Shown: positions 55,534 to 64,000, counted from the first letter of the stretch. The stretch is DNA of 64,000 nucleotides from Pseudomonas peli (GCF_900099645.1 NZ_FMTL01000001.1:992001-1056000), one strand, 5' to 3'. The notes: a model not told the origin generated them from the sequence alone. Numbers and translations are program-made.

Positions 55534-55558
55534 GGGAGGCCCGATGCCTCCCTTTTTT
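55534..55558 (+). terminator. Terminator of bamD
   Basis: GGGAGGC and GCCTCCC pair perfectly around CCGAT, followed by six T residues, 22 bases after the bamD stop. The rest of 55559-55722 holds no feature I recognise. Confidence 0.9.
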
Positions 55559-55722
55559 ATTGGGGCGACGGCAGGGAGTACGAGGCAGGCCTGCCGTACA
55601 CAAAACAACACAGCATGCTTCGCCAATCGACGCAAGAAACGGCGCTCAGCGCACAGCTTCAAGACTGGGCGCACGCAAACGGCTTAGCTAAACTGCCCGC
55701 CTACCGACAGAAAGAGAGCACC

Positions 55723-55962
55723 ATGGGCCTGTTCCGCTTATTGTTCTGGATTGCCATCATTGCGGCCGCGTTTTGGCTGTGGCGGCGCTTTACTCGCACG
55801 CCAACTGCACGCCCCGAAGACCGCAACACTGGTGCAGCCCCAATGGTCCGCTGTGCACACTGCGGCACTCATGTACCCCGCAGTCATGCACTGGCTAAAG
55901 ATGAACAGTGGTTTTGCAGCCAAACGCACCTCGAACAAGGCCCGCAATCCGGTGAGCGCTGA
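55723..55962 (+). CDS. PP0621-family small membrane protein
   Basis: 79-residue protein with one N-terminal helix (LFRLLFWIAIIAAAFWLWRR) and a C-terminal zinc-ribbon-like part (MVRCAHCGTHVPRSHAL, then FCSQTHLEQG), giving a CX2C and a further Cys. This matches the PP0621 family found just before pilS in Pseudomonas. The ATG at 55723 encodes MGLFRLL. It overlaps the pilS start by 11 bases. Function unknown. Confidence 0.82.
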   Translation: MGLFRLLFWIAIIAAAFWLWRRFTRTPTARPEDRNTGAAPMVRCAHCGTHVPRSHALAKDEQWFCSQTHLEQGPQSGER

Positions 55963-57541
55963 TTTCCCCCTGAGCGGGGAGCAAAGCTGGCGAATCCTGC
56001 GGCTCTATCACCTCTACCGCCTGGTAATCGGCATTACCCTGGCGCTGCTGATCTCCAGCGACCTCGACGCTCAACTGCTGGACATGATGCACCCGGCACT
56101 CTTCCGTAATGGCAGCTGGGTTTACCTCGCCCTCAACGTCCTGATCATCGCAACCGTTCGACGCCCCAAACGCCTGGCGCAAGTATTCAGCCTCGCACTG
56201 GTCGACGTAATTCTGCTTTCCGGGTTGTTCTATGCCGCCGGAGGCACCCCCAGCGGCATCGGCAACCTGCTGATTGTCGCCGTCGCGATCGCCAACATCC
56301 TGTTGCGCGGACGTATAGGCCTGCTGATTGCCGCAGTCGCCGCAACAGGCATGATCTACCTGACATTCTACCTCAGCCTCAGCCGACCGGCTGCTGCCGC
56401 ACAGTACGTGCAGGCTGGCGCACTTGGCGCGCTGTGCTTTGCTGCTGCATTGTTTGTGCAGGGTCTTACACGCCGGCTGCAAGTCAGCGAAAGCCTGGCC
56501 GAGCAACGTGCAGCGGATGTTGCAAACTTGGAGGCGCTGAACGCCCTGATCCTGCAACGGATGCGTACTGGCATTCTGGTGCTCGACGAACTGCACCGCG
56601 TGCTACTGGCCAACCAAGGCGCCAACCACCTGCTAGGGCACGCGGACCTGAATGGCAAGATTCTCGACCCGCACTGCCCCGAGCTGATCAAACGCATGCA
56701 GCAATGGTCGCACAACCCCAGCCTGCGACCCGCCAGCTTACAAGCCGCCCCCGATGGCCGAGTGCTGCAACCTAGCTTTATTGCTCTGCAACGCGGCGAG
56801 CATAAACACACGCTGATCTTCCTCGATGATATTTCGCAGATCGCCCAGCAGGCGCAACAGCTCAAACTCGCCTCACTCGGCCGCCTAACTGCCGGTATCG
56901 CCCATGAAATTCGCAACCCTCTGGGCGCCATCAGTCACGCCGCACAGCTGTTGCAAGAGTCGGAGGAGCTAGAAGGCCCCGACCTGCGCTTGGCGCAGAT
57001 CATCCAGGACCACTCTCGCCGGATGAACCTAGTGATCGAGAACGTCCTGCAACTCTCGCGGCGGCGCCAGGCCGAACCCCAGCTGCTCGACCTGAAGTAC
57101 TGGCTGCATCGCTTCGCCAGCGAGTTTCGCAGCAGCGCCGCACCAGGACAAACCCTGCACCTGGAAACCACCAGCGGCAGCATTCAAACCCGGATGGACC
57201 CGCACCAGCTCACACAGGTGCTGAGCAATCTGGTGGAGAATGGTCTGCGCTACAGCGCACAAAAGAACAAGCATGGGCAGGTCTGGCTGAAGCTGTTCCG
57301 CGACCCAGAAAGCGAGCTACCGGTACTCGAGGTATTGGACGACGGCCCTGGCGTTGCCGAAGAGCAACTGCACCACTTGTTCGAACCGTTCTACACCACA
57401 GAAAACAAGGGCACCGGCCTGGGCCTGTATATTTCCCGAGAACTGTGCGAAAGCAACCAGGCACGCCTCGACTATAAACTGCGTGACGGTGGCGGCAGCT
57501 GCCTACGCATCACCTTCGCCCACCCGCGCAAACTGAGCTGA
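55952..57541 (+). CDS. pilS: Sensor histidine kinase PilS
   Basis: Inner-membrane kinase controlling pilin transcription through PilR. 529 residues from a GTG at 55952, in agreement with the approximately 530-residue P. aeruginosa PilS. Six hydrophobic helices (about 20-190) are followed by a PAS-like linker and the kinase: H318 in GIAHEIRNPLGAI, N box LSNLVENGLRYS, G1 DDGPGVAEE, G2 GTGLGLYISREL. In P. aeruginosa PilS senses pilin monomers in the membrane. Here the helix it would contact is present in the short pilin. The stop is two bases before pilR. Confidence 0.96.
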   Translation: MSADFPLSGEQSWRILRLYHLYRLVIGITLALLISSDLDAQLLDMMHPALFRNGSWVYLALNVLIIATVRRPKRLAQVFSLALVDVILLSGLFYAAGGTPSGIGNLLIVAVAIANILLRGRIGLLIAAVAATGMIYLTFYLSLSRPAAAAQYVQAGALGALCFAAALFVQGLTRRLQVSESLAEQRAADVANLEALNALILQRMRTGILVLDELHRVLLANQGANHLLGHADLNGKILDPHCPELIKRMQQWSHNPSLRPASLQAAPDGRVLQPSFIALQRGEHKHTLIFLDDISQIAQQAQQLKLASLGRLTAGIAHEIRNPLGAISHAAQLLQESEELEGPDLRLAQIIQDHSRRMNLVIENVLQLSRRRQAEPQLLDLKYWLHRFASEFRSSAAPGQTLHLETTSGSIQTRMDPHQLTQVLSNLVENGLRYSAQKNKHGQVWLKLFRDPESELPVLEVLDDGPGVAEEQLHHLFEPFYTTENKGTGLGLYISRELCESNQARLDYKLRDGGGSCLRITFAHPRKLS

Positions 57542-57543
57542 CC

Positions 57544-58881
57544 ATGACCCGCCAGAGAGCCTTGATCGTCGATGACGAACCGGATATTCGCGAACTCCTG
57601 GAAATCACCCTGGGACGCATGAAGCTCGATACTCGCAGCGCGCGCAACGTCAAGGAAGCCCGCGAATGGCTGGCCAAAGAGCCCTTCGATCTGTGCCTGA
57701 CCGATATGCGCCTACCTGATGGTACAGGCCTTGAGCTGGTGCAACATATTCTGCTGCGCCACCCGCAAGTGCCCGTGGCGATGATCACCGCTTACGGCAG
57801 CCTGGACACCGCGATAAATGCTTTGAAAGCTGGCGCATTCGACTTTCTGACCAAGCCGGTGGATCTCGGTCGCCTGCGCGAACTGGTCGCTGCCGCCTTG
57901 CGCCTGCGCAGCGCCGATGGCGAAGAGTTGCCGGTGGACAGCCGCCTGCTCGGCGACTCACCGCCGATGAAGGCCATGCGCAAGCAGATCCTCAAGCTCG
58001 CACGTAGCCAAGCACCGGTGTACATCAGCGGCGAGTCTGGCAGCGGCAAGGAGCTGGTCGCCCGCCTGATCCACGAGCAAGGCTCACGTGGTGATCAGCC
58101 CTTCATCCCGGTCAACTGCGGCGCCATCCCCACCGAGCTGATGGAAAGCGAGTTTTTCGGTCATAAAAAAGGCAGCTTTACCGGCGCCATCGAAGACAAA
58201 CAAGGCCTGTTTCAAGCAGCCAACGGCGGCACGCTGTTCCTCGACGAGGTCGCCGACCTGCCACTGCCAATGCAAGTTAAATTGCTACGCGCGATTCAGG
58301 AAAAAGCCGTACGCGCCGTGGGCGGCCAGCAGGAGCTAATCGTCGATGTACGCATCCTCTGCGCCACCCACAAGGACCTAGCCGGGGAGGTCGCGGCCGG
58401 ACGCTTCCGCCAGGACCTGTATTACCGTCTAAACGTGATCGAACTGCGCGTGCCCGCCCTGCGCGAGCGCCGCGAAGACATTGCCCTGCTAGCAGGCATC
58501 ATGCTCAAGCGCCTGGCCGAGGGCACAGGCCTCAGCCCAGCCAAGCTGGATGACGACGCGCTGGAGAAACTCAAAAGCTACCGCTTTCCGGGCAACGTGC
58601 GCGAGCTGGAGAACATGCTCGAACGCGCCTACACCCTGTGCGAAGACGATCGCATCACCACCAGCGACCTGCGCCTAGCCGACAGCGTGCCGATCAGCGA
58701 GAACGGCGAAGCCAACCTCGCACAGATAGATAATCTGGAAGACTACTTGGAAGCCATCGAACGCAAACTGATCATGCAAGCCCTAGAAGAAACCCGCTGG
58801 AACCGCACCGCCGCCGCGCAGCGCCTAGGCCTGAGTTTTCGCTCGATGCGCTATCGACTAAAAAAGCTCGGCATCGACTAA
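57544..58881 (+). CDS. pilR: Sigma-54-dependent response regulator PilR
   Basis: 445-residue NtrC-type activator of pilA. The receiver has D54 in LCLTDMRLPDGTG; the AAA+ domain has Walker A GESGSGKE (residue 163 on), GSFTGA (the GAFTGA loop with Ser, as in P. aeruginosa PilR), and LFLDEVADLPL as Walker B. The C-terminal Fis-type helix-turn-helix is NRTAAAQRLGLSFRSMRYRL. It is coupled to pilS. Its expected target is the sigma-54 promoter at 37663-37678. Confidence 0.97.
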   Translation: MTRQRALIVDDEPDIRELLEITLGRMKLDTRSARNVKEAREWLAKEPFDLCLTDMRLPDGTGLELVQHILLRHPQVPVAMITAYGSLDTAINALKAGAFDFLTKPVDLGRLRELVAAALRLRSADGEELPVDSRLLGDSPPMKAMRKQILKLARSQAPVYISGESGSGKELVARLIHEQGSRGDQPFIPVNCGAIPTELMESEFFGHKKGSFTGAIEDKQGLFQAANGGTLFLDEVADLPLPMQVKLLRAIQEKAVRAVGGQQELIVDVRILCATHKDLAGEVAAGRFRQDLYYRLNVIELRVPALRERREDIALLAGIMLKRLAEGTGLSPAKLDDDALEKLKSYRFPGNVRELENMLERAYTLCEDDRITTSDLRLADSVPISENGEANLAQIDNLEDYLEAIERKLIMQALEETRWNRTAAAQRLGLSFRSMRYRLKKLGID

Positions 58882-58894
58882 CGCAAGCATTAAT

Positions 58895-58925
58895 AGTGGG
58901 AGGGCGCTCTAGCCGCGAGCCCCTT
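58895..58925. repeat. Degenerate REP-type palindrome
   Basis: GTGGGAGGGCGCTCTAGCCGCGAGCC loosely matches the common Pseudomonas REP pattern GTGGGAGCGGCTTTAGCCGCGAG. It lies between the convergent pilR and thiO genes, a typical location. Confidence 0.5.
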
Positions 58926-58937
58926 CCCAAGAAATGC

Positions 58938-60044
58938 TCAACCCGCCAAAGCCAACCGCCCAGCCGGCGCATAGGGGGCAGGGTCAACAATAGGCTCACG
59001 CCGCAGCATCAGATCCGCCAGCAATTGGCACGACGCCGGCGCCAGCACCAGTCCATTGCGGTAATGCCCGCAGTTCAACCACAGGCCATCATGACCCGGC
59101 ACAGGTCCAATAAACGGAATGCCCTCAGGCGAACCAGGCCGCAACCCTGCCCAATGCCCCACCAACTCTGCATCCGCCAGTGCCGGCAACAACTCGACAG
59201 CGGAAGCTTTCAAGCTGGCTAGCGCCTCGTCGGTCGGCGTTTTGTCGAAACCCGCATGCTCAAGCGTGCTACCAATCAGAACATGCCCATCACGTCGCGG
59301 AATTGCATAACGCCCCTTCGCCAGCACGATGGCTGGTAGAAAGTCTTCGCGGCACTTGTACAGAATCATCTGACCTTTGACCGGCACCACCGGTAACTCA
59401 ATGCCAAGGGTTTTCATCAGCTCACCGCTCCAAGCGCCCGCAGCGAGCACCACCTGATCTGCATACATATCACCCTGTGCGGTATGCACACCCGTGACAC
59501 GCCCACCCTCACGAATAAACCCACTCACCGCACAATGCTCATGCATGGTGACATTCGGCATCTGCTGCAACGCTGCCCGCAGCGCTTTGACCAAGCGCGG
59601 GTTACGCACATTCGCCACATCCGCCATATGCAAGACCCGCCCGAAACTCTTAGCCAACGCGGGCACCGCACGCTCTACCGCCGCAACATCCACACACTGA
59701 AGCGGCCGCTCCTCACGCCGCGCCCAGGCGAGCGCATCTGCCTCGTCATCCAGATCGAGCCAATACAAGCCGGTGACATACACCTCCGGATCAATCTGCG
59801 TCTGCGCCAGCAACTGCTCACCTAACCACGGATAAAAATCCTGCGACCAATGCGCCAAAGCCGTTACTGCAGGGCTGTAACGCCAGGGATAGAGAGGCGA
59901 GACAATACCGCCACCCGCCCAAGAGGACTCCGCCCCCACAGACTGGGAATCAAACAATGCAACATGGTTGCCGGCTGATGCCAACGCATAAGCCGATAGC
60001 AAGCCAAGCACCCCACCACCAACGATGAGCTGACATTCGGACAC
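58938..60044 (-). CDS. thiO: Glycine oxidase ThiO (FAD-dependent)
   Basis: 368-residue FAD-dependent oxidoreductase of the DAO family. N-terminal GGGVLGLLSAYALASAG is the dinucleotide-binding motif; AESSWAGGGIVSPLYPWRY, LAAGAWSGELMKTLGIELP, VKGQMILY and GLRPGSPEGIPFIGP, then GLWLNCGHYRNGLVLAP are conserved ThiO segments. It oxidises glycine to iminoacetate for thiazole synthesis; a broader amine or D-amino-acid activity is possible. The position between pilR and fimT matches P. aeruginosa. Confidence 0.9.
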   Translation of the reverse strand: MSECQLIVGGGVLGLLSAYALASAGNHVALFDSQSVGAESSWAGGGIVSPLYPWRYSPAVTALAHWSQDFYPWLGEQLLAQTQIDPEVYVTGLYWLDLDDEADALAWARREERPLQCVDVAAVERAVPALAKSFGRVLHMADVANVRNPRLVKALRAALQQMPNVTMHEHCAVSGFIREGGRVTGVHTAQGDMYADQVVLAAGAWSGELMKTLGIELPVVPVKGQMILYKCREDFLPAIVLAKGRYAIPRRDGHVLIGSTLEHAGFDKTPTDEALASLKASAVELLPALADAELVGHWAGLRPGSPEGIPFIGPVPGHDGLWLNCGHYRNGLVLAPASCQLLADLMLRREPIVDPAPYAPAGRLALAG

Positions 60045-60200
60045 TTAAAAACCTAAAAAATAAAATAGCGTTATTGGAATCACTCAATGACGAGAGAGTT
60101 TATCAAAACTGGACTTGCACCACGCAAAAAAACGACTAGGTTTTAGATGCGAACAAAGGCTACCAAGGAAGCTAGCCTGCACGTCAAAAGGATCAATAAA

Positions 60201-60716
60201 ATGCCAAAGCAGAAAATGAGCGGAACGACACTGACTGAATTAATCATTGCGACATCACTTATATCTATAGCCATATCTATAGCCACACCTCAACTTATTA
60301 ACTTATTCAAAACCAGCAAAAGCAAAGCGCTTCTCAGCGAAACCAGAAGTTCAATTGAATATGCAAGAACCATCGCCATACTAAACAGGGAAATCATAGA
60401 AATATGCGGAATTGGCGACCAGTCAACCTGCAATAGCGACTGGTCAAATGGATGGATTATTAAAGAGTTAAAAACTCAAAAAACACTGCAGATAAGAAAA
60501 CTAGACGGCTCAACCACAATAAGAAGAAGTGGCTTCACACAAAGCATACGGTTCTATCCAAATGGAACAACACCGATAAGCAACGGCAGGGTTTATCAAT
60601 GCCAAAATAGTAAAATCACATGGCAATTAGTAATTAACCGTCAGGGGCGATTAAAAACAAGTACTGAAAGCGATAATCTTTCTCAAGACTACCGATGCAC
60701 GGATGAGCAGGCCTGA
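60201..60716 (+). CDS. fimT: FimT-like pseudopilin
   Basis: 171-residue minor pilin. Leader MPKQKMSG is followed by TTLTELIIATSLISIAISIATP: glycine at -1, Glu5 conserved, but Thr rather than Phe at +1. GspH/FimT-like features are the 'SSIEYARTIAILNRE' helix and a C-terminal cysteine pair (C139 and C166 in mature numbering about 131 and 158; also CGIGDQSTC). The region is visibly AT-richer than flanking genes, with AAA/ATA codons unusual for this window. I chose the ATG at 60201 (GGA eight bases upstream). In P. aeruginosa FimT lies just upstream of fimU; it has been linked to DNA uptake in other species. Confidence 0.82.
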   Translation: MPKQKMSGTTLTELIIATSLISIAISIATPQLINLFKTSKSKALLSETRSSIEYARTIAILNREIIEICGIGDQSTCNSDWSNGWIIKELKTQKTLQIRKLDGSTTIRRSGFTQSIRFYPNGTTPISNGRVYQCQNSKITWQLVINRQGRLKTSTESDNLSQDYRCTDEQA

Positions 60717-60798
60717 AACCTGTGCAATCACAAGGCCTCGACGCCGTCAGCGCACGGGGAATAGCAGCGACAACCGATCATCCCCCCCATAGCGCCAG

Positions 60799-60819
60799 CT
60801 GTCATCGAGCCGATGACAG
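60799..60819. other. Hairpin upstream of fimU
   Basis: CTGTCATCG and CGATGACAG form a perfect 9-bp stem with an AGC loop, about 50 bases before the fimU start. No T run follows. It could be an operator or mRNA element of the minor pilin operon. An ACCGATCATC sequence at 60773-60782 loosely resembles an AlgR site, with two mismatches. Confidence 0.4.
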
Positions 60820-60868
60820 GACGAAAATCATTCTAGAGGATATGCTCACTGCCCCCTAGGAGAGCACA

Positions 60869-61360
60869 ATGACGCTTCAACCACGCCCGCACGGATTCAG
60901 CCTGATAGAGCTAATGGTTGTTCTGGCCCTATTTGCAATTGCTATAGCCATTGCAGTACCCAATCTAGCTAGCCTGATCCGAAACGACCAAATAGAGAGC
61001 CAGGCGCAGCAAATAAATAGCTTACTCCAGTACGCTAGAAGCGAGGCAGTTGTACGCAGATCTCGAATCAATCTCAGTAACAACGGTGGCACTTGGGTTG
61101 TAAGAGACTTAAGTAGAAATGAAGATTTGCGACAAGAGGTTTTTGACGCAACAAACATTTCAATTGCCACCAACCCATCACCACTTACGGTCACTTATAG
61201 CCCTAATGGTACAGCAAGTACTGCTAGTGCAATTGTTTGCAACGATGACAAAGTAGAAACAGCATACCTGATCACGATACAAGCAAGCGGAAGTAGTAGA
61301 ATACATGCCCGTGGAAAGCAAGCGAACAACACGACAGCCTTAGGGGGGTGTACGCCATGA
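60869..61360 (+). CDS. fimU: Minor pilin FimU
   Basis: 163-residue minor pilin of the GspH/FimT type. Leader MTLQPRPHG, then FSLIELMVVLALFAIAIAIA with Phe1 and Glu5. The mature protein has a single conserved C-terminal cysteine region (IVCNDD, GGCTP), likely a disulfide. In P. aeruginosa FimU couples the minor-pilin priming complex to the major pilin. TAGGAG precedes the start. It overlaps pilV in ATGA fashion. Confidence 0.9.
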   Translation: MTLQPRPHGFSLIELMVVLALFAIAIAIAVPNLASLIRNDQIESQAQQINSLLQYARSEAVVRRSRINLSNNGGTWVVRDLSRNEDLRQEVFDATNISIATNPSPLTVTYSPNGTASTASAIVCNDDKVETAYLITIQASGSSRIHARGKQANNTTALGGCTP

Positions 61361-61890
61361 ATCGGCACAGAGGTATGTCCGGCTTTAGTATGATTGAAGT
61401 TTTAGTGACCTTAATAATTGTGACAACCGGTGTTTTAGGCATGGTTGCGATGCAGGGCCGGAGCATTCAATTCACTCAAGACTCCGCCCAACGTGGCACC
61501 GCCGGCAATATGGCGAACGAGTTACTTGAACTCATGCGTGCCAATCCGGAAGCATTCCTAGACTCACGCGAACGCTACAAGGAAACATCAGATTTCTACA
61601 AAGCAAAAGGCAGTGATTTTCCGCCCTGCCCCACGCCTGCACTAACTGCAAAGGATCAACTTGGTTGTTGGGCACAACGAGCTGGAGAGAATTTGCCTGG
61701 AGGCAGTGAACTCCTGAATAGCCACTTTAAGATATGTAGAAGCCCATCACCCGGTGTTTGCAACGCGGCCGCGGGCTCGGCAATTGAAATAAGCATGGCG
61801 TGGCGAGTTAAGTCTGGCACCTGCATCGACGCAAACGATCAAACTGCGGACAAATCAATATGCACATTCAATCTACGCGCACAGCTGTGA
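61357..61890 (+). CDS. pilV: Minor pilin PilV
   Basis: 177-residue minor pilin. Leader MNRHRGMSG, then FSMIEVLVTLIIVTTGVLGM with Glu5; four or more cysteines lie in the C-terminal half (FPPCPTPA, LGCWAQRA, KICRSPSPGVCN, TCIDANDQ). The ATG at 61357 overlaps the fimU stop. Part of the PilV-PilW-PilX-PilY1 tip complex. Confidence 0.92.
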   Translation: MNRHRGMSGFSMIEVLVTLIIVTTGVLGMVAMQGRSIQFTQDSAQRGTAGNMANELLELMRANPEAFLDSRERYKETSDFYKAKGSDFPPCPTPALTAKDQLGCWAQRAGENLPGGSELLNSHFKICRSPSPGVCNAAAGSAIEISMAWRVKSGTCIDANDQTADKSICTFNLRAQL

Positions 61891-61898
61891 GCAGGAAA

Positions 61899-62708
61899 AT
61901 GGATAAAAAACCGCTAACCCAAAATGGCTTGTCCATGATTGAGCTCTTAGTCGCACTGGCGCTTAGCTGCTTCCTCCTTCTCGGCGTTTCACAGCTTTTT
62001 ATTGACAGCCGTTACAATTATTTCTTCCAACAGGGTCAAGCTAGCAATCAAGAAAACAGCCGATTCACACTATTACTTCTTGAGCAACAACTTGTTAAGG
62101 CCGGCTATAGGCGTTTAGCAGACACGCCAATGGAAAGCGCATTCCCTAAAGCGGACCCTGCTGGAGGATGCGGCGCATTCATTGCAGGACAAGTAATTAC
62201 TCCTGCAACAGGAGACCGCGGCATATGCCTCCGCTACCAAGCAGCAACCGTGGGCGAAAGTGACTGTCTTGGAAATTTAATACCAGGAACACCCGGAAAG
62301 TCTTTTGATAAAGTTCCCAGCGATATAACTAAAACCTATCGAATAACGTTCACCCCAGGCACAGGAAAATCCGCAGGCTCACTACAATGCGGAGGCCAGG
62401 AGCTTGTAGCGGGTATTGAAGATATAAATATCAGTTACGGTGTTGGCCCTAAGGGAAAACGCAGCGTTGAAAGCTTTACGGAAACTCCAACTGCTGACCA
62501 AGTAGTTAGAGGCGTACGCTTTTCTGTACTTGCAAGTAGCGGCGAAGCTGACCTGCGAAAAGGCGTAGGAGAAGGCGTCGACAGCAAAGCCAAAGCAGAC
62601 TGGATAACCTATTACGGTGGAAACAAAGCTGCGCTCGACGCTAAAGAGCATGGCCAGTTACTACTTATCGGGCAAGGCGCACAAACCCTTCGGAATATGA
62701 TGCCATGA
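61899..62708 (+). CDS. pilW: Minor pilin PilW
   Basis: 269 residues from the ATG at 61899. Leader MDKKPLTQNG, then LSMIELLVALALSCFLLLGV with Leu1 and Glu5. YNYFFQQGQASNQENSRFTL is typical of PilW. An in-frame GTG at 61887 overlaps the pilV stop and could instead be the start; the ATG has AGGA very close upstream. The stop overlaps the pilX start by four bases (ATGA). Confidence 0.9.
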   Translation: MDKKPLTQNGLSMIELLVALALSCFLLLGVSQLFIDSRYNYFFQQGQASNQENSRFTLLLLEQQLVKAGYRRLADTPMESAFPKADPAGGCGAFIAGQVITPATGDRGICLRYQAATVGESDCLGNLIPGTPGKSFDKVPSDITKTYRITFTPGTGKSAGSLQCGGQELVAGIEDINISYGVGPKGKRSVESFTETPTADQVVRGVRFSVLASSGEADLRKGVGEGVDSKAKADWITYYGGNKAALDAKEHGQLLLIGQGAQTLRNMMP

Positions 62709-63313
62709 TCAAAACTCCAAGCTCCAAGCAACAGGGCGCGACGCTTATAGTTGCCCTAATAATGCTTTTGATCATTACGATCCTAGCAGTCGGTAGCATG
62801 CGCGAAGTTACGCTTGAAAGCCGCATAACTGCTAACACAATTGAACAGAAGCGCCTACTTAACTTGGCAGACTCTGGCTTGCGTGAAGCAGAGCGCAGAT
62901 TTAACAACACATTTACAGCCCAAGAGCCCGGTGAAGGTTGCGAGCTAACAAACAAAAAGTATCCTTGCTTAGTAAACTTAGCCGCACTCGGCCTTGACAT
63001 AAACGTGCTACACGCTGACCCCAGAGAGTTCGACAAAATAGACCCATCGGATGCACGAGCCTGGATGCCTTATATAGGCTCAGACATTGACAACCCAACG
63101 ACTCTAGACCCAACAAGAACTATCACCTGGAACAGTGTACCAATCCCGTCTGGCGAGCAGAACAATGAAGCTCTAAACCCAGAGTACGGCAATTTAATGC
63201 GCGGGGAAGGCACATTCTTTTATGCCACTAACAGCAGAGCCCAAGCCACAACAGGCACAGAAGGTTCAGCACTGCTGCAGTCTACTGTAGCCCGCGTCTA
63301 TACAAGCAACTGA
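62705..63313 (+). CDS. pilX: Minor pilin PilX
   Basis: 202-residue minor pilin. Leader MIKTPSSKQQG, then ATLIVALIMLLIITILAVGS: residue 5 is Val, not Glu, as is usual in PilX-type (GspK-like) tip subunits. The conserved LADSGLREAERRFNNT segment follows. Such subunits cap the priming complex, because a missing Glu5 places them at the tip. It overlaps pilW by four bases and is 11 bases before pilY1. Confidence 0.92.
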   Translation: MIKTPSSKQQGATLIVALIMLLIITILAVGSMREVTLESRITANTIEQKRLLNLADSGLREAERRFNNTFTAQEPGEGCELTNKKYPCLVNLAALGLDINVLHADPREFDKIDPSDARAWMPYIGSDIDNPTTLDPTRTITWNSVPIPSGEQNNEALNPEYGNLMRGEGTFFYATNSRAQATTGTEGSALLQSTVARVYTSN

Positions 63314-63324
63314 CGGAGAGCACA

Positions 63325-64000
63325 ATGAACGCACTTTTAGTAAAAGGCAGTAAGTTACTGACAGCTAGCTCTCTCAGTATTGCAATTATGACCAGCGCAC
63401 AACAAGCCCACGCAGCTGCAATGGTTCCAAGCCAACAACCTCTATTTCTTACGCAAGGTGTCGCACCAAACATCTTAGTAACTCTCGATGACTCGGGCAG
63501 TATGGCATTCGCTTACGCCCCCGATGCGGCACAGAGCCAACGAAACAAAAACTATTTTAAATCCAACTATTTTAACCCCATGTACTACTCGCCAACAACG
63601 GAGTACAAACTCCCTAAAAAAGTAACCTTAGTTTCTGGCGAATTAAAGATAACTGAATACGACGCACCTACATTCACCGCCGCATGGAAAAATGGCTTCA
63701 CCAAGGCCTCAGCTATTAGCCTTGCATCGAACTATGCTGCCACCGTAGAGTATGGGCGCGGCGCAGATGCGAATACGGCAGCAGATGGCCGCGCGCATTA
63801 CTACGAGTACCGACCAACCAACGCAAATTGCAATAAAACAAAAACTGACGAAGATTGCTATAGCAGAGTAAATATTCCTGCGACCGCAGCTGCAGAGAAA
63901 AACTTTGCGATCTGGTATTCATTTTATCGAACTCGTGCGCTGGCCACACAAACAGCTGCCAATCTCGCGTTCTACTCACTACCGGAAAACGTCCGCCTTA
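63325..64000 (+). CDS. pilY1: Pilus tip adhesin/assembly factor PilY1 (5' part only)
   Basis: Only the first 225 residues are in the window; the frame is open at the edge. A signal peptide (LLTASSLSIAIMTSAQQAHA) precedes VAPNILVTLDDSGSMAFAYAP, containing the DxSxS MIDAS motif of a von Willebrand A domain. YFKSNYFNPMYYSPTTEYKLP is typical of PilY1. Full-length homologues have about 1100-1200 residues with a C-terminal beta-propeller and calcium sites. GGAG precedes the ATG. Confidence 0.92.
   Translation, partial: MNALLVKGSKLLTASSLSIAIMTSAQQAHAAAMVPSQQPLFLTQGVAPNILVTLDDSGSMAFAYAPDAAQSQRNKNYFKSNYFNPMYYSPTTEYKLPKKVTLVSGELKITEYDAPTFTAAWKNGFTKASAISLASNYAATVEYGRGADANTAADGRAHYYEYRPTNANCNKTKTDEDCYSRVNIPATAAAEKNFAIWYSFYRTRALATQTAANLAFYSLPENVRL

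Noticed and set aside
60773..60782. AlgR binding site upstream of fimU
   Set aside because: Two mismatches in ten bases; too weak to list as a feature, although AlgR control of this operon is known in P. aeruginosa.

Overview
The window is a chromosomal segment of a Pseudomonas (gammaproteobacterium, moderately GC-rich). Gene order supports this: speC, an MCP, ampE-ampD, a DUF1631 gene, nadC, pilA, pilBCD, coaE, yacG, ndh, a tRNA trio, clpB, pgeF, rluD, bamD, pilS-pilR, thiO and fimT-fimU-pilV-pilW-pilX-pilY1 follow one another much as I remember the PA4519-PA4554 stretch of P. aeruginosa. The fruBKA and amide/urea-type loci interrupt that backbone. No phage, IS element, CRISPR array or plasmid gene is visible.

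Layout. 1-3.4 kb: a catecholate siderophore receptor (Fiu/PiuA type, cut by the window start) and ornithine decarboxylase with a structured leader. 3.9-6.8 kb: prfC, a small DUF559 nuclease-like gene bracketed by palindromic repeats, and a TatD hydrolase. 6.8-13.6 kb: fructose PTS operon fruB-fruK-fruA and the divergent regulator gene cra, with a Cra operator between. 13.8-25 kb: a formamidase locus (fmdA, fmdB), a five-gene urea/amide-type ABC importer, and a two-component system whose kinase is fused to an NCS1-type transporter; matching palindromes precede fmdA and the importer. 25-32 kb: MCP, a fructokinase (mak) with a CRP/Vfr-type site, ampE/ampD and a first DUF1631 protein. 32.4-41.7 kb: nadC, a pilin accessory operon, a split major pilin, and pilBCD. 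41.8-46.5 kb: coaE, yacG, small conserved genes and ndh. 46.6-49.8 kb: tRNA-Asn, -Pro, -Lys, a second DUF1631 protein and a PilZ protein. 49.9-55.5 kb: clpB, pgeF, rluD, bamD. 55.7-64 kb: pilS-pilR, thiO and the minor pilin operon, cut inside pilY1.

Most notable: the pilA locus encodes a 61-residue prepilin made almost only of the N-terminal helix, followed at once by a separate gene for a signal-peptide-bearing globular protein with two cysteines. This is the architecture of the two-chain PilA-N/PilA-C pilin of Geobacter, but in a Pseudomonas with pilB, pilC, pilD, pilS, pilR and minor pilins. An overlapping operon (ABC permease, anchored helical-repeat protein, ABC ATPase, acyltransferase) follows beyond a terminator and looks like a dedicated accessory module. 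PilS-PilR would drive the split pilin through a near-perfect sigma-54 promoter; PilB, PilC and PilD would assemble and process it; FimU-PilV-PilW-PilX-PilY1 would prime it. The second candidate system is the transporter-fused sensor kinase, its response regulator and the palindromes that probably define an amide-use regulon.
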